From Nemania diffusa (lineage: Eukaryota > Ascomycota > Sordariomycetes > Xylariales > Xylariaceae), in contig JBBPUQ010000005.1 in NCBI GenBank assembly GCA_038501195.1, positions 434,001 to 498,000 of the forward strand: DNA of 64,000 bases. Direction: 5' to 3'. Below, piece by piece: positions 49,431 to 63,039 of this stretch (positions are counted from its first letter, which is position 1; each line of letters begins with the position of its first letter). The translations under genes were made by a program, and so were the position numbers. The notes beneath the pieces are model-generated. The model made no database searches and was not told the DNA's origin. It was given only the letters and a program-made list of their open reading frames with translations.

Positions 49431-52091
49431 ATGGATCAGCCCGCTGCGAAGAAGAGAAGGTTGGCGCCCAAGGTTGAGCCTCAGCCCAGTCCCTCTCACC
49501 CACCACAACCACCGCCTCCCACCGCCACCTCCTACGCTCACGAGTCTACGGTACGCGAGCGCGCAATGATTCGTTCGTCCTAGACATCCGCCGCTGACAG
49601 TCCCAGGCACAGCCAACCCAACACTATCAACCTCAAGATATCCCGCCCCCCCCTCCAGAACGCCATGAGTTCGAATCTTTCGCGAGGCATCTCCAAGATG
49701 CCGCCATGCTCATATACCGCCAAAGCCAGAGATCCCCCTACAATAAGGCATCCGTACTGCTGCTCCGGTGGGAAGACGACCCCGCAGCCGAACTAGAACT
49801 GGTTGCACTCGAGCAAGTCTTTCGCGAACGATATAGCTACCGCACCGATCGATGGGTTATACCGGCAATAACCAACCCTAGCATGAAACTAGGTGTGCGC
49901 ATGGCTTCTTTCCTCGAACCCGCCGGTCCAGATCATCTCTTGATCATACATTATGCAGGATATAGCTTTGTTGGCTCGGACAAGCATCTTTACTGGGCAA
50001 GGTAGGCTGACAGTCACGCAATTTACCGTGCTTCTCTAATGGCTTGCTAGTAACACAAAGAGAGAGGCCTCCAAACTCAAATGGAGTGGTTTTCGGTGCC
50101 TTTTTGAAGAGAGTCAATCCGATATGCTGTTGTTGATGGACAGTGGTGTCGTGCAAGAGCCAGCGGTCAGGGGCGGAAGCAGTACAAAACAAATCATTGC
50201 CGCCGGCACTCCCGATCATTACTCACGGGAACCCGGAGCTCGATCCTTTACTGCCAATTTAACAGAAGCGTTCCTGCAGCTAGGTACCGGACGGCCCTTT
50301 ACAACGGAGCACCTATATCAAGAAGCCGCTCGGTTAAGACAACATGACCTCCCCCAAAGCCCAGGACGGGCTAATGGAATTTCTGGTAAGGGCATATCGA
50401 TACGCGACAGACTGCCTCTACTCTACTCTATCACTTCTGGTAAAACTCAAAGTTTAAGCCTCTGCCCCCTAACACCCGTCCCGGGGCCCCAATTACAGTC
50501 TCCAAGGGCTACGGCCGAAGCAGGGTCAAGGATATCACGAGAGGATAATGCCATACATCCCAGTGCAGTCGCAGATCTGACCTTTGATGAGCCTAGGGTT
50601 CTGGTCTGTACAACATTTGTTGGTGAGGCTAGTCCCGACATGTCGTCATTTTATCATTGGCTTCATAATACGCCCGCCATCGGTTCCAAAATTGCGGTTG
50701 AAGGAATGTTCCTCGGTCCACCTACAATGTTGCTTATATCCATGCCTGTAGTTGTCTGGAATGTGGTACAACATGATAAAGTTTGCTGTTTCCTGGGATA
50801 TGTCAACTCGCACAACATGACTCATCTCTACAAACGATTGGTTGGGTCCATGTCTGTGAATAAGGTGTCGGTCAAGGACATGGAGGACGGCAGGATGTTG
50901 CTGGAAGCTCGGGAGGTGGCCGCAACGACGCCCGTTGTTCGCCGGCACTTGCTCCCCGAAACCCCGGTTCGCCCCGACAGCATAGGGAGAATAGATCCGA
51001 CGAGCGCGTCTCAAGCCGCAGCTACTCCGGTCGTACCGTATCCTAACACAACGCCAAGTACTGTCATCTCTAGGAAAGACGATGTTGAAGATTCGGCAGA
51101 AATGCAAGAGGCAGCGGAACAGCTTAAGGCGTTAAGCCATGTAAGCCATGTCCGTCATGTCGGCGACGATGTCGCCACTTCTACGCAACTTCAGCCCTCT
51201 CCCAGTATACGTGCCACAGATCTCAAGAAAGAGGAAAGGCCATTGAGCGAAGTCAATGCGAATAGCGTAGATGAATCACGTTACCATGTCGAGGCCGCAG
51301 CGCCAGCAGCACGACCTAAGCCAGGACGGCGTTCTATACAGAAGCCTATCCCGAAGCAAGAAACTCGTTGTGGCCATTGCAGCCATGCGCCTTTTAAAGA
51401 TTCGTCTTCTTTACGGAAACATATCGCGGCAGCTCATACCCGCCCATTCCCTTGTGCCTTCTCGTTCGCCGGATGCCCGAGCACGTTTGGGTCAAAAAAT
51501 GAGTGGAAGAGACACATTGCATCGCAGCATCTTTGTTTGCAATATTACCGGTGCTCGTCGTGTCCTCAGTCATCTGTTGAAGGAAAGGGAAATGAGTTCA
51601 ACCGCAAAGATCTCTTTACTCAGCATTTGCGGCGCATGCATGCTCCTTTTGCAATTAAGAAGGCACTTGCTAAAGGTGATAGCAAGCTGCAAGTGGAATG
51701 GGAGACACATGTCAAGGATATGCAACAATCGTGTCTTGTGACCCGAAGACGGCCGCCACAGAGTTCGGCCTGCCCCAAACCCGATTGTGCTAGCATATTT
51801 GAAGGACCAACTTCCTGGGACGAGTGGACAGAACACGTCGGTCGGCACATGGAAAAAGGGGAAGCGGATCGGCTGGGTGTCGATCGTCTCCTGGCAAAGT
51901 GGGCTTTGGAGGAAGGTATTATCGAGCGCAAAGAGGATGGGGAATACCGATTATGTAGTGGCAATGGCAACAGCATTGAAAAGGAAAACAACCACAACAC
52001 AGAATATCATTCGGATGGTAATAAGCGAGATCCAGAAGAACGCACTATCGTTGCAGCGAGTACGATTGTGGATAAGATGGACGTCGACTAA
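49431..52091 (+). CDS. Pseudo-caspase domain protein with C-terminal C2H2 zinc fingers
   Basis: Three exons: 49431-49550, 49607-50001 and 50051-52091, giving 851 residues. The start MDQPAAKKRRLAPK includes a likely nuclear signal (KKRR). Residues about 85-300 have the fold signature of fungal caspase-like (C14) domains: ASVLLLRWEDD, a VFRERYSYRTDRW region, LLIIHYAGYS, LYWASN, MLLLMDSG. The usual YYAGHG His is Tyr159 and the usual DCC is Asp202-Ser203-Gly204, so both members of the His/Cys dyad are gone. The caspase-associated segment EPRVLVCTTFVGEASPDM to ISMPVVVWNVVQHDKVCCFL follows. After a low-complexity linker come C2H2-like fingers: Cys612/Cys615/His629/His634, Cys640/Cys647/His660/His665, then Cys673/Cys676 and a last CPKPDCA...H-x3-H. 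A nuclear adaptor or regulator is a reasonable guess. The domain calls come from recalled patterns; both introns are GT...AG and keep frame. Confidence 0.82.
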
Positions 52092-53981
52092 CCAGGCGAG
52101 TGGGCATATAAGAGGAAGAAGACGAGAATACGTCGGCCGAAACTACCTGGCCAGGTAGGCTGGTCACGAACTTAATGATCTGGTTTATATAAAAAGCGAC
52201 TCGTCCCCGGAGAGATCACAACAGTTCGCCTACATTTTTTTTAATTTCCCCAGTATTCGCACGCATGGTTTTGGTAGATATGATGGACGCAGCATGACTC
52301 TATGTCTTAGTTTTTGTTTTTAAAGGTTTCTCATCGCTAATAAGGTCATTTCACCCATATTAGGGATGATCATAACGACTACCAGCCACAGCTGCGAAGC
52401 TTTTCCTCTTATATACCAATTTTTGTATGCATAGCAGAGAAGCCCCTAGTCAGCCTATACTTGCTCTATCTACTATGTAGAGACAAGATGGGGGAGCCTA
52501 AATGATTTGCGCATGGAAGGACGGTACTATATACAAAAGAAGATAATGCTTCTAACTTTTTGTGCATGAAGTGATTTAGGTATAATAGAGTTGAAGTGTT
52601 ATTATACATAGTCATTTATCTCGGTATATGCTCAGTAGGAGGTTCTTAAGGTTAGATACTTACCTAGGGTCAAATTAGTTTACGTACAACTTCCAACAGT
52701 TATTACTCATATCGCTCCTATTGCTACGTATCCTAGTCGGCAGTTAGTTGACGAGGTATCTACAATCATGTCTTCGGCTATGAGTTTACATAAGGGAGAG
52801 CGTCAGTGCCCCCAAATACAGCGACCAGCACTCGGGGATGTCACTCTTCACCCCATGACTATTTAGAATTTTCCTCACCAGAAAAATCACCTTGAGCGTG
52901 TGGAATACCTGGGGCAAGTTACTACGAAAGCGCATGCTATCCTACCAAAACCTGATTCTCGCAAAGGGGCAAGTGAAGTGAATTTGCGATTACACATTTC
53001 TCTACGTAAACTCGTGCTTCAAGCACCCGACCTTCGACCGCAATGCGCGTGTTCGAAAGCCTTCGCTTCGGCTTATTTAAAAGGGCATGTCAGGTGATAA
53101 AGTAACGAGACCCTTATGGTGGTTATATCTATAGATTTGGCTATATATAAGGGACCGAAGGTCCCCCCTATAGATCTAGAAGGTCAGGAATCAATTGATT
53201 TATCTATTGAGCTTTATACTACACCTTCCTACACCCTTCTTCCCAGCTGCTACAGGACTTCTATTCACTCTGTGACTTCCTCCTCTGACAGGGCAAGTGA
53301 AGCATGCTTCTAAGGCATCGATGGGGCAATATAGGACTTTGGCTGCCTACTTCACTGAGCGCTCTTTCGCATACCGCGGTGATGCCGCGAAACCTTCTTG
53401 ATAGTGCTGTCACAACTACAGAACATACCATGAGTGAACTACCGTGGGTATCTAAGTCGGATTATAGCAACTGTCAGAGAAGCACCAGACACTCTGCTGG
53501 GCACACAAAGGAGGCATCCGAATACAAATAATCTAGTCTTGGGGTCCTTTAGCCCCCTATTTAATATTGCAGTGATACGCCTCTACCTGTTTGTAACACT
53601 ATAGCTTATCTAATTATAAACCTTTCAGTCCTATCTAGCATATTAATGCTACCTACCGCGCACCATATCAGTGAGTATATCTATATATAGCACACTTCGC
53701 AATTGGCTTCGTTGCGTGCACCTCTATCTCTCGCCTGAGACGGTATCATTAACACCACCATAGCGAGAAGGATATGCGATCGAATGCTACTGGTATGAGA
53801 CGTTCAACCATGGCGGTAAGGCAAACATCAGCACAGCCTACCGTCAATCTCCGAAGGCATCCAGTGCTTGTATATACGAGCCTTTGCCGGTATATATTGA
53901 CTACACTCCCACGAGTGCTAGGTGAGATGCCCATTACTCATATGGCCAAATCTATTGTCATCGTTCCACACAATTAAAATC
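52092..53981. other. Intergenic, zinc-finger gene to membrane protein
   Basis: 1.9 kb with no supported gene. A short perfect hairpin GGGACCGAAGGTCCC lies at 53,151-53,165. GGGCAAGTGAAG occurs twice (about 52,968 and 53,292). Small open frames (60-75 codons) lack motifs or splice support. Confidence 0.5.
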
Positions 53982-56511
53982 ATGGACATCGGACAAGATG
54001 CTTCAGGTATCTCAGACAACCAGTATCCAGTCTATGTTGGGATATGGACCAACTGGTCTCGAGGTCGGGTTCTGGGGTCTACTCTAACTCTTAGTCGACA
54101 AGACGCCGATCTGCTTATTGCCTTCACGGCGTTTTTCATTGCCTTTGTCACAACTCGCGCGTGGAGAATTATATGTTTTGTATTCCACCGGCTCTACTCG
54201 ACAGCCGATCCACGGGACGCGATCTACCACCAACGCCAGACAATCTTCCGAAACTCTTCCTCTCCCGAGAGCGGGATCGTAATGCTTATATGGCTGCTGT
54301 GGGCAAATCGCCACGTCAAGGGGTGGTTCCGCCCACTCCCAGCAGCCATTATTGCAGTCGTCTGCATCAGCGTCTTCACTGTCGCCGGAGGGTTTTCTTC
54401 GCAAATATCGACCGCTGTCGGCAACGAAGCTCTAATCCAAAGCTCTAACTGCGGGAATACGCTGCATTCGGTTGGACCAGACGACCCTTTGTATTTCCCT
54501 CTAACATCTAACCAGGCTACCACGATGAGTAGCGCAGCCAACTACGCGCAGCAGTGTTACTCAACCGAAAAAAACAGCCTGCTCGATTGCAATCGTTTCT
54601 CTATGCAGCAAGTTGGCAAGACGATAGATACTCAGGCCAGCTGTCCCTTTGGAGGCCATCTATGCCGAAACGAGTCGACGAACTTGCGCATCGACTCTGG
54701 CTACCTCGATAGCCATAAAATTCTTGGTTTAAACGCCCCTCCAGATGAAAGAATACTGTTCAGAAATGTACTGCATTGCGCCCCGTTGACGACAGTTGGA
54801 TTCACGTATGAGCGCAATACTTCGCTCGGACGGTACACCTTCTACCAATACGGGACTTACAAGGACAGTAATATCGAAACCAACTATGTGCACGCAGCCG
54901 CATCCGTTGAATCCCAGTATGCACTCCCCGCAACCGCAGATATATGGGTAACATACACAAACTACGTCCTCAAGTGAGTTTCGTGCTTCTCCAGTGGCAC
55001 CTCTTAACTACATTAGACGCGCTAATTCTTCGGTTACAGTGTTTTTGACTCGCATGTCAGGGATGAGACAACTTGGACGGATTATTCAAGTTTCGTGCCG
55101 ATAGATGACTTGTTTAGGAAAGATGCTGATCTCTTCCTTGTTTTCCTATCTGGAAATGGAGTTGTTTTCACGCAACCGTCAGACGACCAGTGGTATCATT
55201 TGAACACAACCCCGTCTCCATTTAGTCTAGGCAGTAACGTCCCCGAGTTGCTAGAATTATATATCCCACAAGAGCCGGCTTCACCTCTTGGCTGTACCAA
55301 CCAGTATCAATATTGTAACACTGCGTTTCAAGGCACAAGTGGATGTGGTCCACTAGCAAGCCCTCGAGATGCGATAGTCAGGGCTGCCCCTTTCTTCGAT
55401 GCCGATGATGTCGATCTGGAGACCACCTCTTTTAGGAGCGGGGCGGGGGCTCGTTTCGGGTACCTCTTGGGCTTATTTTATCAGAATACTATTTCGGGCA
55501 TTGAAGGGATTTTGCAACAAGTGGGAGCAGCAGGCCTGACTTCTCAGAAGACTTTGTATGGGGGTATCCAAGGACCGATAGCGTCCGACCAGTGGCAGCG
55601 TGATGTCTCCAACTGGTGGGATATATCCATGGCTATTCACCAGTCAACAGCGCTCTCACTGGCCTACATGCCTGATAATTCGGCAGTGCGCGCAGCACGT
55701 TTGAACTACACGACTCCAGAGCTTCAAAAGCTATGTAACAACCAGGTGAGCATGTTAAATGCTTTTTCGTCATCTCCCATGCCCCAATAGACTGTAGCAA
55801 TACGTACTAACGACGCAACAGAAGATACGAACTACGGCATATGCCTCATTCAGCCTATTCGGTCTCTTCTTCACATTGACTGTCGGACTTCTCCTGACCT
55901 TGGTGTCTTACCTTGTAGAGCCCATATCTAGTTGCCTCCACAAGAGAAAGGGTTACAACCAATACTCACATCTAGAGTGGACTGCTAACTCTACGCTGCA
56001 GCTGCAGCGTCTAGTACACGAGGAGATAGGATTTGGTACGTGGTCTGAAGGAACCGAGACAATTCCGATCACCAAGCCTGGCGAGCTGCTTGGCTCTTTA
56101 GACATCTCAAACCCAAAGCATCCCGTTCTCCGTCGGCCCAATAACAGGGATGTCGCATTACTGACTGCTGGGAGCTTCGCCGAGGCGCCACCCACCGTCA
56201 TTGGCGATGGATCAGAACATACAATGATCTCTCTAGCTCCATCTGAGCACGCCTCCGATGCTCAACAGAGGGTCTATATAGATCGCCAGGACGATTCGAC
56301 AGGTAGCGAAACGCAAATAGAGGAGCATGAGCCAAAAACAGAGCCGAGAATAGAATCGTCATTCGACAACTGGCCGTTGGAACAGGCGGCTCAGCTAGTG
56401 GATGCCGAACAAGTTCGGGTCGAACATGGGCCAGAAACTGCAATTGTTGATTCTACGGGCACACGGGTAAATATTGACGGCGGCCACAATAGTAATGATG
56501 AAGATTTCTAG
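53982..56511 (+). CDS. Large fungal multi-pass membrane protein, unknown function
   Basis: Three exons: 53982-54973, 55040-55745 and 55822-56511, giving 795 residues. Met1 is the first in-frame ATG (MDIGQDASGISDNQYPVYVG). Hydrophobic spans: about 42-65 (DADLLIAFTAFFIAFVTTRA, extended), about 105-115 (IVMLIWLLW), about 124-145 (PAAIIAVVCISVFTVAGG) and, after a roughly 425-residue loop, about 570-600 (SLFGLFFTLTVGLLLTLVSY). The big loop has many Cys and N-glycosylation sequons (NES, NTS, NTT, NYT), so it is probably extracellular or lumenal. The final ~190 residues are soluble and acidic (QIEEHEPKTEPRIESSFDN) and end NSNDEDF. Such proteins are widespread but uncharacterised in filamentous fungi, often in multicopy accessory families; no enzymatic motif is visible. 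It is the last gene before the right A+T block. Confidence 0.85.
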
Positions 56512-57189
56512 CTCCAGGTCTTTAGATATGTAGGATATATTGAAGAGGATCAGCCGAAGGCTCGTCCCTAAGGAGGGTGCGTATAAAAAGGAGGTCTAGA
56601 AGCCTATCTACTGTATAGCTTATAGCACAGTCACACACTAAGTGGCTTGAAAGGGTGGCTTAGGCCCTCCTATCACAATACGGTTCAACTCTGTAATCAG
56701 GAAATATTCAAATAATAAATCTCAAAAAGGATTGAAGTCTGTTTAAAAAGTGCTATAATTACGATATATCTAGGTGCACCAGCAAAGCTTATGCCCCTTT
56801 AATATACGTTCACCTATACAATACCTGTTAGGTGAATAATTATTTAACTTGCTGATTTATTAAAAAGTAGTATTTCCTTAGTGGGGTTTTATTACTCCCG
56901 GGTATTAGACAGAGGAGCTGTTGAAACCCCTCAGGGTGGATGCTACGGTACCTATTTATCGTCAAGGTTGAACTATCAACCTATATGTAGGCTAACCACT
57001 GTATGCACCCTGCAAGGCTCCTTTCTGCATGCTTAATAAGGAATGTGACCATGGAGATCTTCTCTCCATCCCTGATTCGAGACTGTCAACTTGTGTAGAT
57101 ACTTAGGTAGGTAAAGGTATGGGTAAGCTTTGACAAAACCCAACCTATAAGCGCCTGCTAAGCACCCATAGGTTTTTGGCGGGCGTTTA
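56512..57189. other. Intergenic to A+T block edge
   Basis: 680 bases with no coding exon. G+C falls stepwise and then sharply after GGCGGGCG at about 57,178-57,185, which marks the block edge. Confidence 0.55.
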
Positions 57190-57318
57190 AGTAAATCTAT
57201 AAGCTTAATAAGTTAAGCATTTATTTAAGTACTTATTTAAAATAGTATATATTAAAAATAAAGTTAAATAATAAAAATAATAAATTAAAAATAATAACTA
57301 AAAAAAATATATGTTTTA

Positions 57319-57584
57319 TGTTAAAATACTGGTATTAGTTACAACTGTATGTTGCAGTTCGTACGCTGCAGTACTTGTACTGCAGTTGTACAAACAAGTA
57401 TATAGTTATATAAGCAAACACCTACTTTGTACGCTAGCAAAGATTTTATTTACAATAAAATCTCCAGCTGTACAAAAAAACTCCTTTTAGATTTAATTAT
57501 TAATATAAATATAATACAACTAGCTTTGTATTTTGTTTATATATAATTTATATATACTATTGTATATATACAGCTTATTTAATA
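57319..57584 (+). repeat. Left LTR, 266 bp
   Basis: Begins TGTTAAAATACTGGTATTAG and ends CAGCTTATTTAATA. It keeps more of the original G/C in its first half (GCAGTTCGTACGCTGCAG) than the right copy does. Confidence 0.88.
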
Positions 57585-60500
57585 TTAATTAATAGTTATA
57601 AAATATATTACAAATTAGCAAAAGTAAAAATAAAGCTAGCTTAAAGCTTAATTAAGCTTAATAAGTTTTTATATTATACTTTGAAGTTTTTATTTTATAT
57701 AAATTAAATAATTTTTATATAACAAAGTTTAAAATAAAAAATCAAGTTTAACTATTGTACTAAAATATACTTTGTAATATTATAAAGTTTTAAGTATAAA
57801 AAATAATACTAAAAGTAATAATATATAATTATATTAAACTATTTGTTATATAATAATTAAACAATAAAATCTTTTTATTTTTTACTTTATATTTTTAATT
57901 ATTATAATATTAAAACAGTTATATAATAAAAAAGAACTTTTTGTTATATATAATAATAATAACTAATATAACAAAATTATTTTTAACTATAAACTTTTAA
58001 AACATTATATATAAAAACATATTAATGTTTAATTATAAAACTAAAAGTTTAATATTATAACAACAACATTAATTATATTTAATATTTAAATAGTTTGTTA
58101 TATTACTAAATATAAATATTTAAATTTAATTAACTAGTTATTATAAAAATTATATATTAAAAACTTTAAATATTAAATATATAAAATATAAAATCAAATA
58201 AACAAACTAATTTAATAAAAATTGCTTAATATTTTAAAATGAAAAAATATACAATATAATAGTAACAATAGTACAAAACAACAAACAAAACTTATATAAA
58301 TTATATAAAACTAATGTTTATTTAACAATAATAAGCAAGCTTTTTTTTTAGTTATTTAATCAATTTTACTATTTTTTATATAAACAATTAATTTATTAAC
58401 TCTAAACTAACAGTTTTATATAACTATAAATAATATAAATACATTTTAATTAAAACTAATATAGCTAAAACTAATTTTAAATATATATTTTTAAATATTT
58501 ATAAAAAAAAACAATAAACTGTTTATATAATTAACTATTAAATATAAATATATTTTTAATTTTATGTACTAATATATAATAACTACTAGTTATAAGCTAA
58601 ATTTTTAACTAATTTATAAATATTTTGTAATATATTATTTTTTATATATTTTTAAATAACAGTTTTATATTTGTATAATATTTGATTTAATAATATTGAA
58701 TGCATTTTTTAAGTTATTTCTAATTTAAAATATATAAAATAAAATAATTTTATTAAAAAAGTACATTATTTTTTAAAAAACAAAAAAAAAAAAAAAAAAC
58801 TACTTTAGTAAGCTATACAATTTATTATATAATAAAGCATAACTATTTATTAATATATACTAACAACTCAAAATAATAAAAAACTAATATTATGTTGTTT
58901 TTTTAATAATATTAAAAAGTTATACAAAAAACTTTTATATATATAATATTAAACTAAAAAAAATATAAAATAAAATCTATTATATAATAAATATTTATTT
59001 TAATATTAATATAAACTATAGCTAATATTAAATTAACTGAACTAATATTACTTTTGTACAAACTAAAAAAAAAAACCTTAATTTATTTACTTATAATATA
59101 TTTGATATTATAATTATAAAGCTTGCAAAAATATAACAAACTTTTAGCACAAGCTATTAAAGCAAAATTTAGTTTAGTATAATTATTATACAAATATATT
59201 AAAGTGTACTAGAACTAGCAACAGCTTTAATACTTTAAAAACCTATATATAAAAGTTTTTTTATTAATTTATAAACTTGCTTTTAAATAACAAATAAAAA
59301 TAAATCAAAATATTTTATATAAAAAATAAACAATATATACTTTATTAACTAAAAATATTATTAAAACAATTATATAAAAAATTTTTGACTTAAAAATATA
59401 TAAAAATTTTTAAATTTATTTAATATTTAATAGAACTTTATATAATTAAAAAAACAATTTATTTAAAACTTTTATATAAATAAAAAATGTTTTATATATA
59501 AAAAGCTAAACTGCTAATTAATTAACTATATATTTTAAAAAAAAGCTTATACTAAAAACATATATTTTAATTTATATAAAACAATTTTTAATTATATATT
59601 AATACTTAATTAGTTTTTAGTATATTTTACAAAATATAAAAAACACGCTAAACTAAAGTTAAACAAAAGTAACTAAAAAATTAATAAAAAACAAAAAAAT
59701 TAATCAATTTAGTTTTTTATAAATAATATATTTATATATTATATAACAAATAAAAATATCTAAAATTAAAATACTACTATTTTGTTTAATTAGTTTATAT
59801 TAAATAATTAATATTATATAAAATATTAAAATAAATTATAAAACATAAGCGCTTTTAATTATTTAATAATAAAAAAAGCACAATTAAAAGTTTACTTTTA
59901 AATATATTTTCGTATAAAAATAAACTAAACATTAAAAACAGTATATATTTGCTTTAGTAGTAATTATATAATTATTGCAATTAATACTATATAAATAAAA
60001 AATATACTAAATATAATAACTTATTATATTTTTAATATAGCAATACTATTTTTGTTTTTTTTTAAAAATACTAATTGCTTAAAAATATATTTTAACAATA
60101 CAAAAAATTTAATTATACAATATAATAAAAAAACTATCTCTATTATATACAAATAAAAATATTTATTTTTTAATATAAGTTTATAAAAAGTCAGCATATA
60201 TTTTATAAAAATAAAACTTTAATAGCTATATTGCTGTTTTAAATATTTTTATATAAAATATTTATATAAAATGCTTAATTGTATAAAATATAATATAAAC
60301 TATTCAACTTTAAAAAAGATCTAGAAGTTTTATTATTATTGTTAATTATACAATCAAATACTTTAATGTTTTAAGTTTTCGATTACTAGTAATATTATAT
60401 ACTAAAACTTAAGTAAATGCAAAAAAATCACTTGTAATATATTTGTAAATAAGCTATACAATATAGTTAATAGTTTTAACAGTACAATCGTTTTACATAT

Positions 60501-60825
60501 AACAATTTAACAGATTTTAACTATATTAGAAATTATTTCAATTTTAATAGTTTTATATTTAAATTTAAAATTTCTATATAACTATTTAGTTAAACTTAAA
60601 ACAACATAAAAAAAATAGCTTATAATTAATATTATATTATTTTGTAAATTATACAAAAAAAAAAAAATCTCTAAAATATAATAAATAAATAGTACTAACA
60701 ATCCTGTTAATATATTTATAAAACAAAAACTAAACTAAACACTTGAAACTTTAGTATTTACTAATAAGTTTATTATATAAATCGAAGCATTAGTAAATAA
60801 AGTAAAAACAAACATATAATAAAAA

Positions 60826-61217
60826 AACAACTATTGTACAAAAACTGCTTTTTTTTTGTATAAAAAAGCATATATTTAAAACATTATAAAAAACTTACTT
60901 TTAATAAGCAAGTTTTAATAATGTAGTAGTAATATATGCAACTTTTTTTATATGTTTTAAGTTTAATTTTTAGTTAAAGTATATATTTAAAGTAAATTAT
61001 TATAAACAGTATATTTTAGGTATAGTTTTTTTTATACAGTACTTTATTTTTATACAATATAAAACAACTTTTGTATAAAAGCTGCTTTTTTTTTTGTACA
61101 AAAAAGTATATATTTAAACACTATAAAAAACTTACTTTTAATAAACAAGTTTTAATAATATAGCAGTAATATATGCAGTATTTATTATATGTTCTAAGTT
61201 TAATTTTTAGCTAAAGC
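60826..61217. repeat. Direct duplication of ~155 bp
   Basis: Two copies start at 60,826 (AACAACTATTGTACAAAAAC) and 61,063 (AACAACTTTTGTATAAAAGC), offset 237 bases. Both run through AAAAAACTTACTTTTAATAA and end near TTTAATTTTTAG. It lies just before the minisatellite, in the 3' part of the LTR element. It could be an element-internal non-coding repeat. Confidence 0.75.
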
Positions 61218-61320
61218 AAGCAAAGTTTAAAATCAATAGTAAAAATTATTGATTTTAAGCTTTGTTGATTTTTTTTTTTTTTTTTTTTTTTTGTTATATA
61301 TACTTAAAAGCACTTACATA

Positions 61321-61650
61321 CAATATATTTTTACTTTATATCAACAGCTATATATACATACAATATATTTTTACTTTATATCGACAGCTATATATACATA
61401 TAATATATTTTTACTTTATATTAACAGCTATATATATATATAATATATTTTGATTTATATTAACAGCTATATATATATATAACATATTTTTACTTTATAT
61501 TAACAGCTATATATATATACAATATATTTTTATTATATATTAATAGTTATATATATATATAATATATATTTACTATATATTAATTAATATATATATATAT
61601 AATATACTTTTATATTAAATTAATTAATAAATATATATATAATAAACTTT
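61321..61650. repeat. 40-bp minisatellite, ~8 copies
   Basis: The unit contains TTTTTACTTTATAT, then CAACAGCT and a (TA)n stretch. The first units (61,321-61,360, 61,361-61,400 and 61,401-61,440) are nearly identical and keep CAACAGCT or CGACAGCT. Later units progressively become TTAACAGCT, TTAATAGTT, then TTAATTAAT, so decay increases from left to right. Confidence 0.85.
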
Positions 61651-62450
61651 TATATTTAAAAAAAAGTCAAAAAATATATATATATTTAACAACTTATATA
61701 TAATATAAAATATTTTAGTATATATATATATAAAAAATATTTATATAGTATATATAAAAAAAACATTATTAAAAAAAACCAAAAAATTAAATTTGTTATT
61801 TTTTAACTACTGTATAAAAAATAAAGCAAAACTAAATCTTTTTTTTTTTTTTTTTTTTTTTTTTGCTTTTATAAGCTATGCTAAAAATAACAAACGCTAT
61901 ATAAATACTAGATATATATGCTATATATGCTTTCTTAAAAATTAAAAACTTAATAATATTTAGTAAACAGTATATCGATATAACATTAACAACTATTTTA
62001 AAAGCTATTAATATAAAATAATATAATTAAACTTTAGTTTTAAATTAAAAAAGCTTAAAAATACTTTTTTTAATGTATAAGCTTTATTTAAACATTTATA
62101 AAAATGTCTAAAACTAATATTTAGAAAAAAATATTAGTAAAAAAAACAGCGCAAACAACACTTTTTTTAACTTATTATATAATTAAATATATTAGCTAAA
62201 AATATATAAAAAAATTTATTTATATAAAAATAAATATATATTTATATAAAGCAACTATATAAAAGCTTAATAAATCTAGTTTTTAGTTAAAAAGCTGTAT
62301 ATTTTTATTGTATTATTGTTTTTAGTTTAAATAAAATTTTAAAACTACAATATATTGCTTAAAAAAATAAGCGCAAAACAAAAATAAGTAGTAGCTATTA
62401 TATTATTGCTACTACTACTATATAACAAGTATATATATATAAATAAGTAA

Positions 62451-62454
<4 letters not shown>

Positions 62455-62496
<42 letters not shown>

Positions 62497-62513
62497 TATA
62501 TATATATATATAT
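62455..62513. repeat. (AT)n microsatellite
   Basis: A run of AT dinucleotides of roughly 55 bases, broken by one ACAT, within the LTR element interior. Confidence 0.8.
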
Positions 62514-63039
62514 AAATAAATAAATAAACAAGCAAATAAACATATAAAGAAAAAACGAAAAAAAAAAAACAGAAATAAACAAAAACTAGCTAAATATTTA
62601 TACTTAAAATTTTATACTATATAAACTAACATTTTAACTAATATTGTTTATTTTTTTTATATAATATTTAATATTTTTTTTTTTTTATATAACAGTTATT
62701 TATTAAACAAACAAATTAACAAATAACTATTAATTAATTAACTATATAAAGTTTACTAAATTAACTATTAATAATTTATTATAAACTTTATTATTGTATA
62801 AAAAAGTTATTTTTAATAAATTAACTATAGCTAGCAATTTAATAAGCAGCGATTTGCTATTTTAACTAATTAAAAATATTATATAATATATAAACTAAGT
62901 TAATATAACAAACAATTAAACTATGCTATTTATATATAGCTATAAAACAATTGATTTATTATATAACAAAACTAAGCTACTACAAAATATGTTGCTTTTT
63001 TGTTTTTTATTTTTTTGCTTTTATACAATATTTAGTTAT

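Noticed and set aside
53116..53531. Two consecutive 65-75-codon forward frames as a small gene
   Set aside because: No splice signals join them, no motif is recognised, and codon composition looks random.
56691..56711. GGTTCAACTC string as a tRNA T-arm
   Set aside because: A partial T stem exists, but no matching acceptor strand or D arm lies upstream.
61249..61453. Open frames of 63-64 codons in the right A+T block
   Set aside because: They are translations of a T-run and the 40-bp minisatellite, rich in Tyr/Ile, with no gene context.
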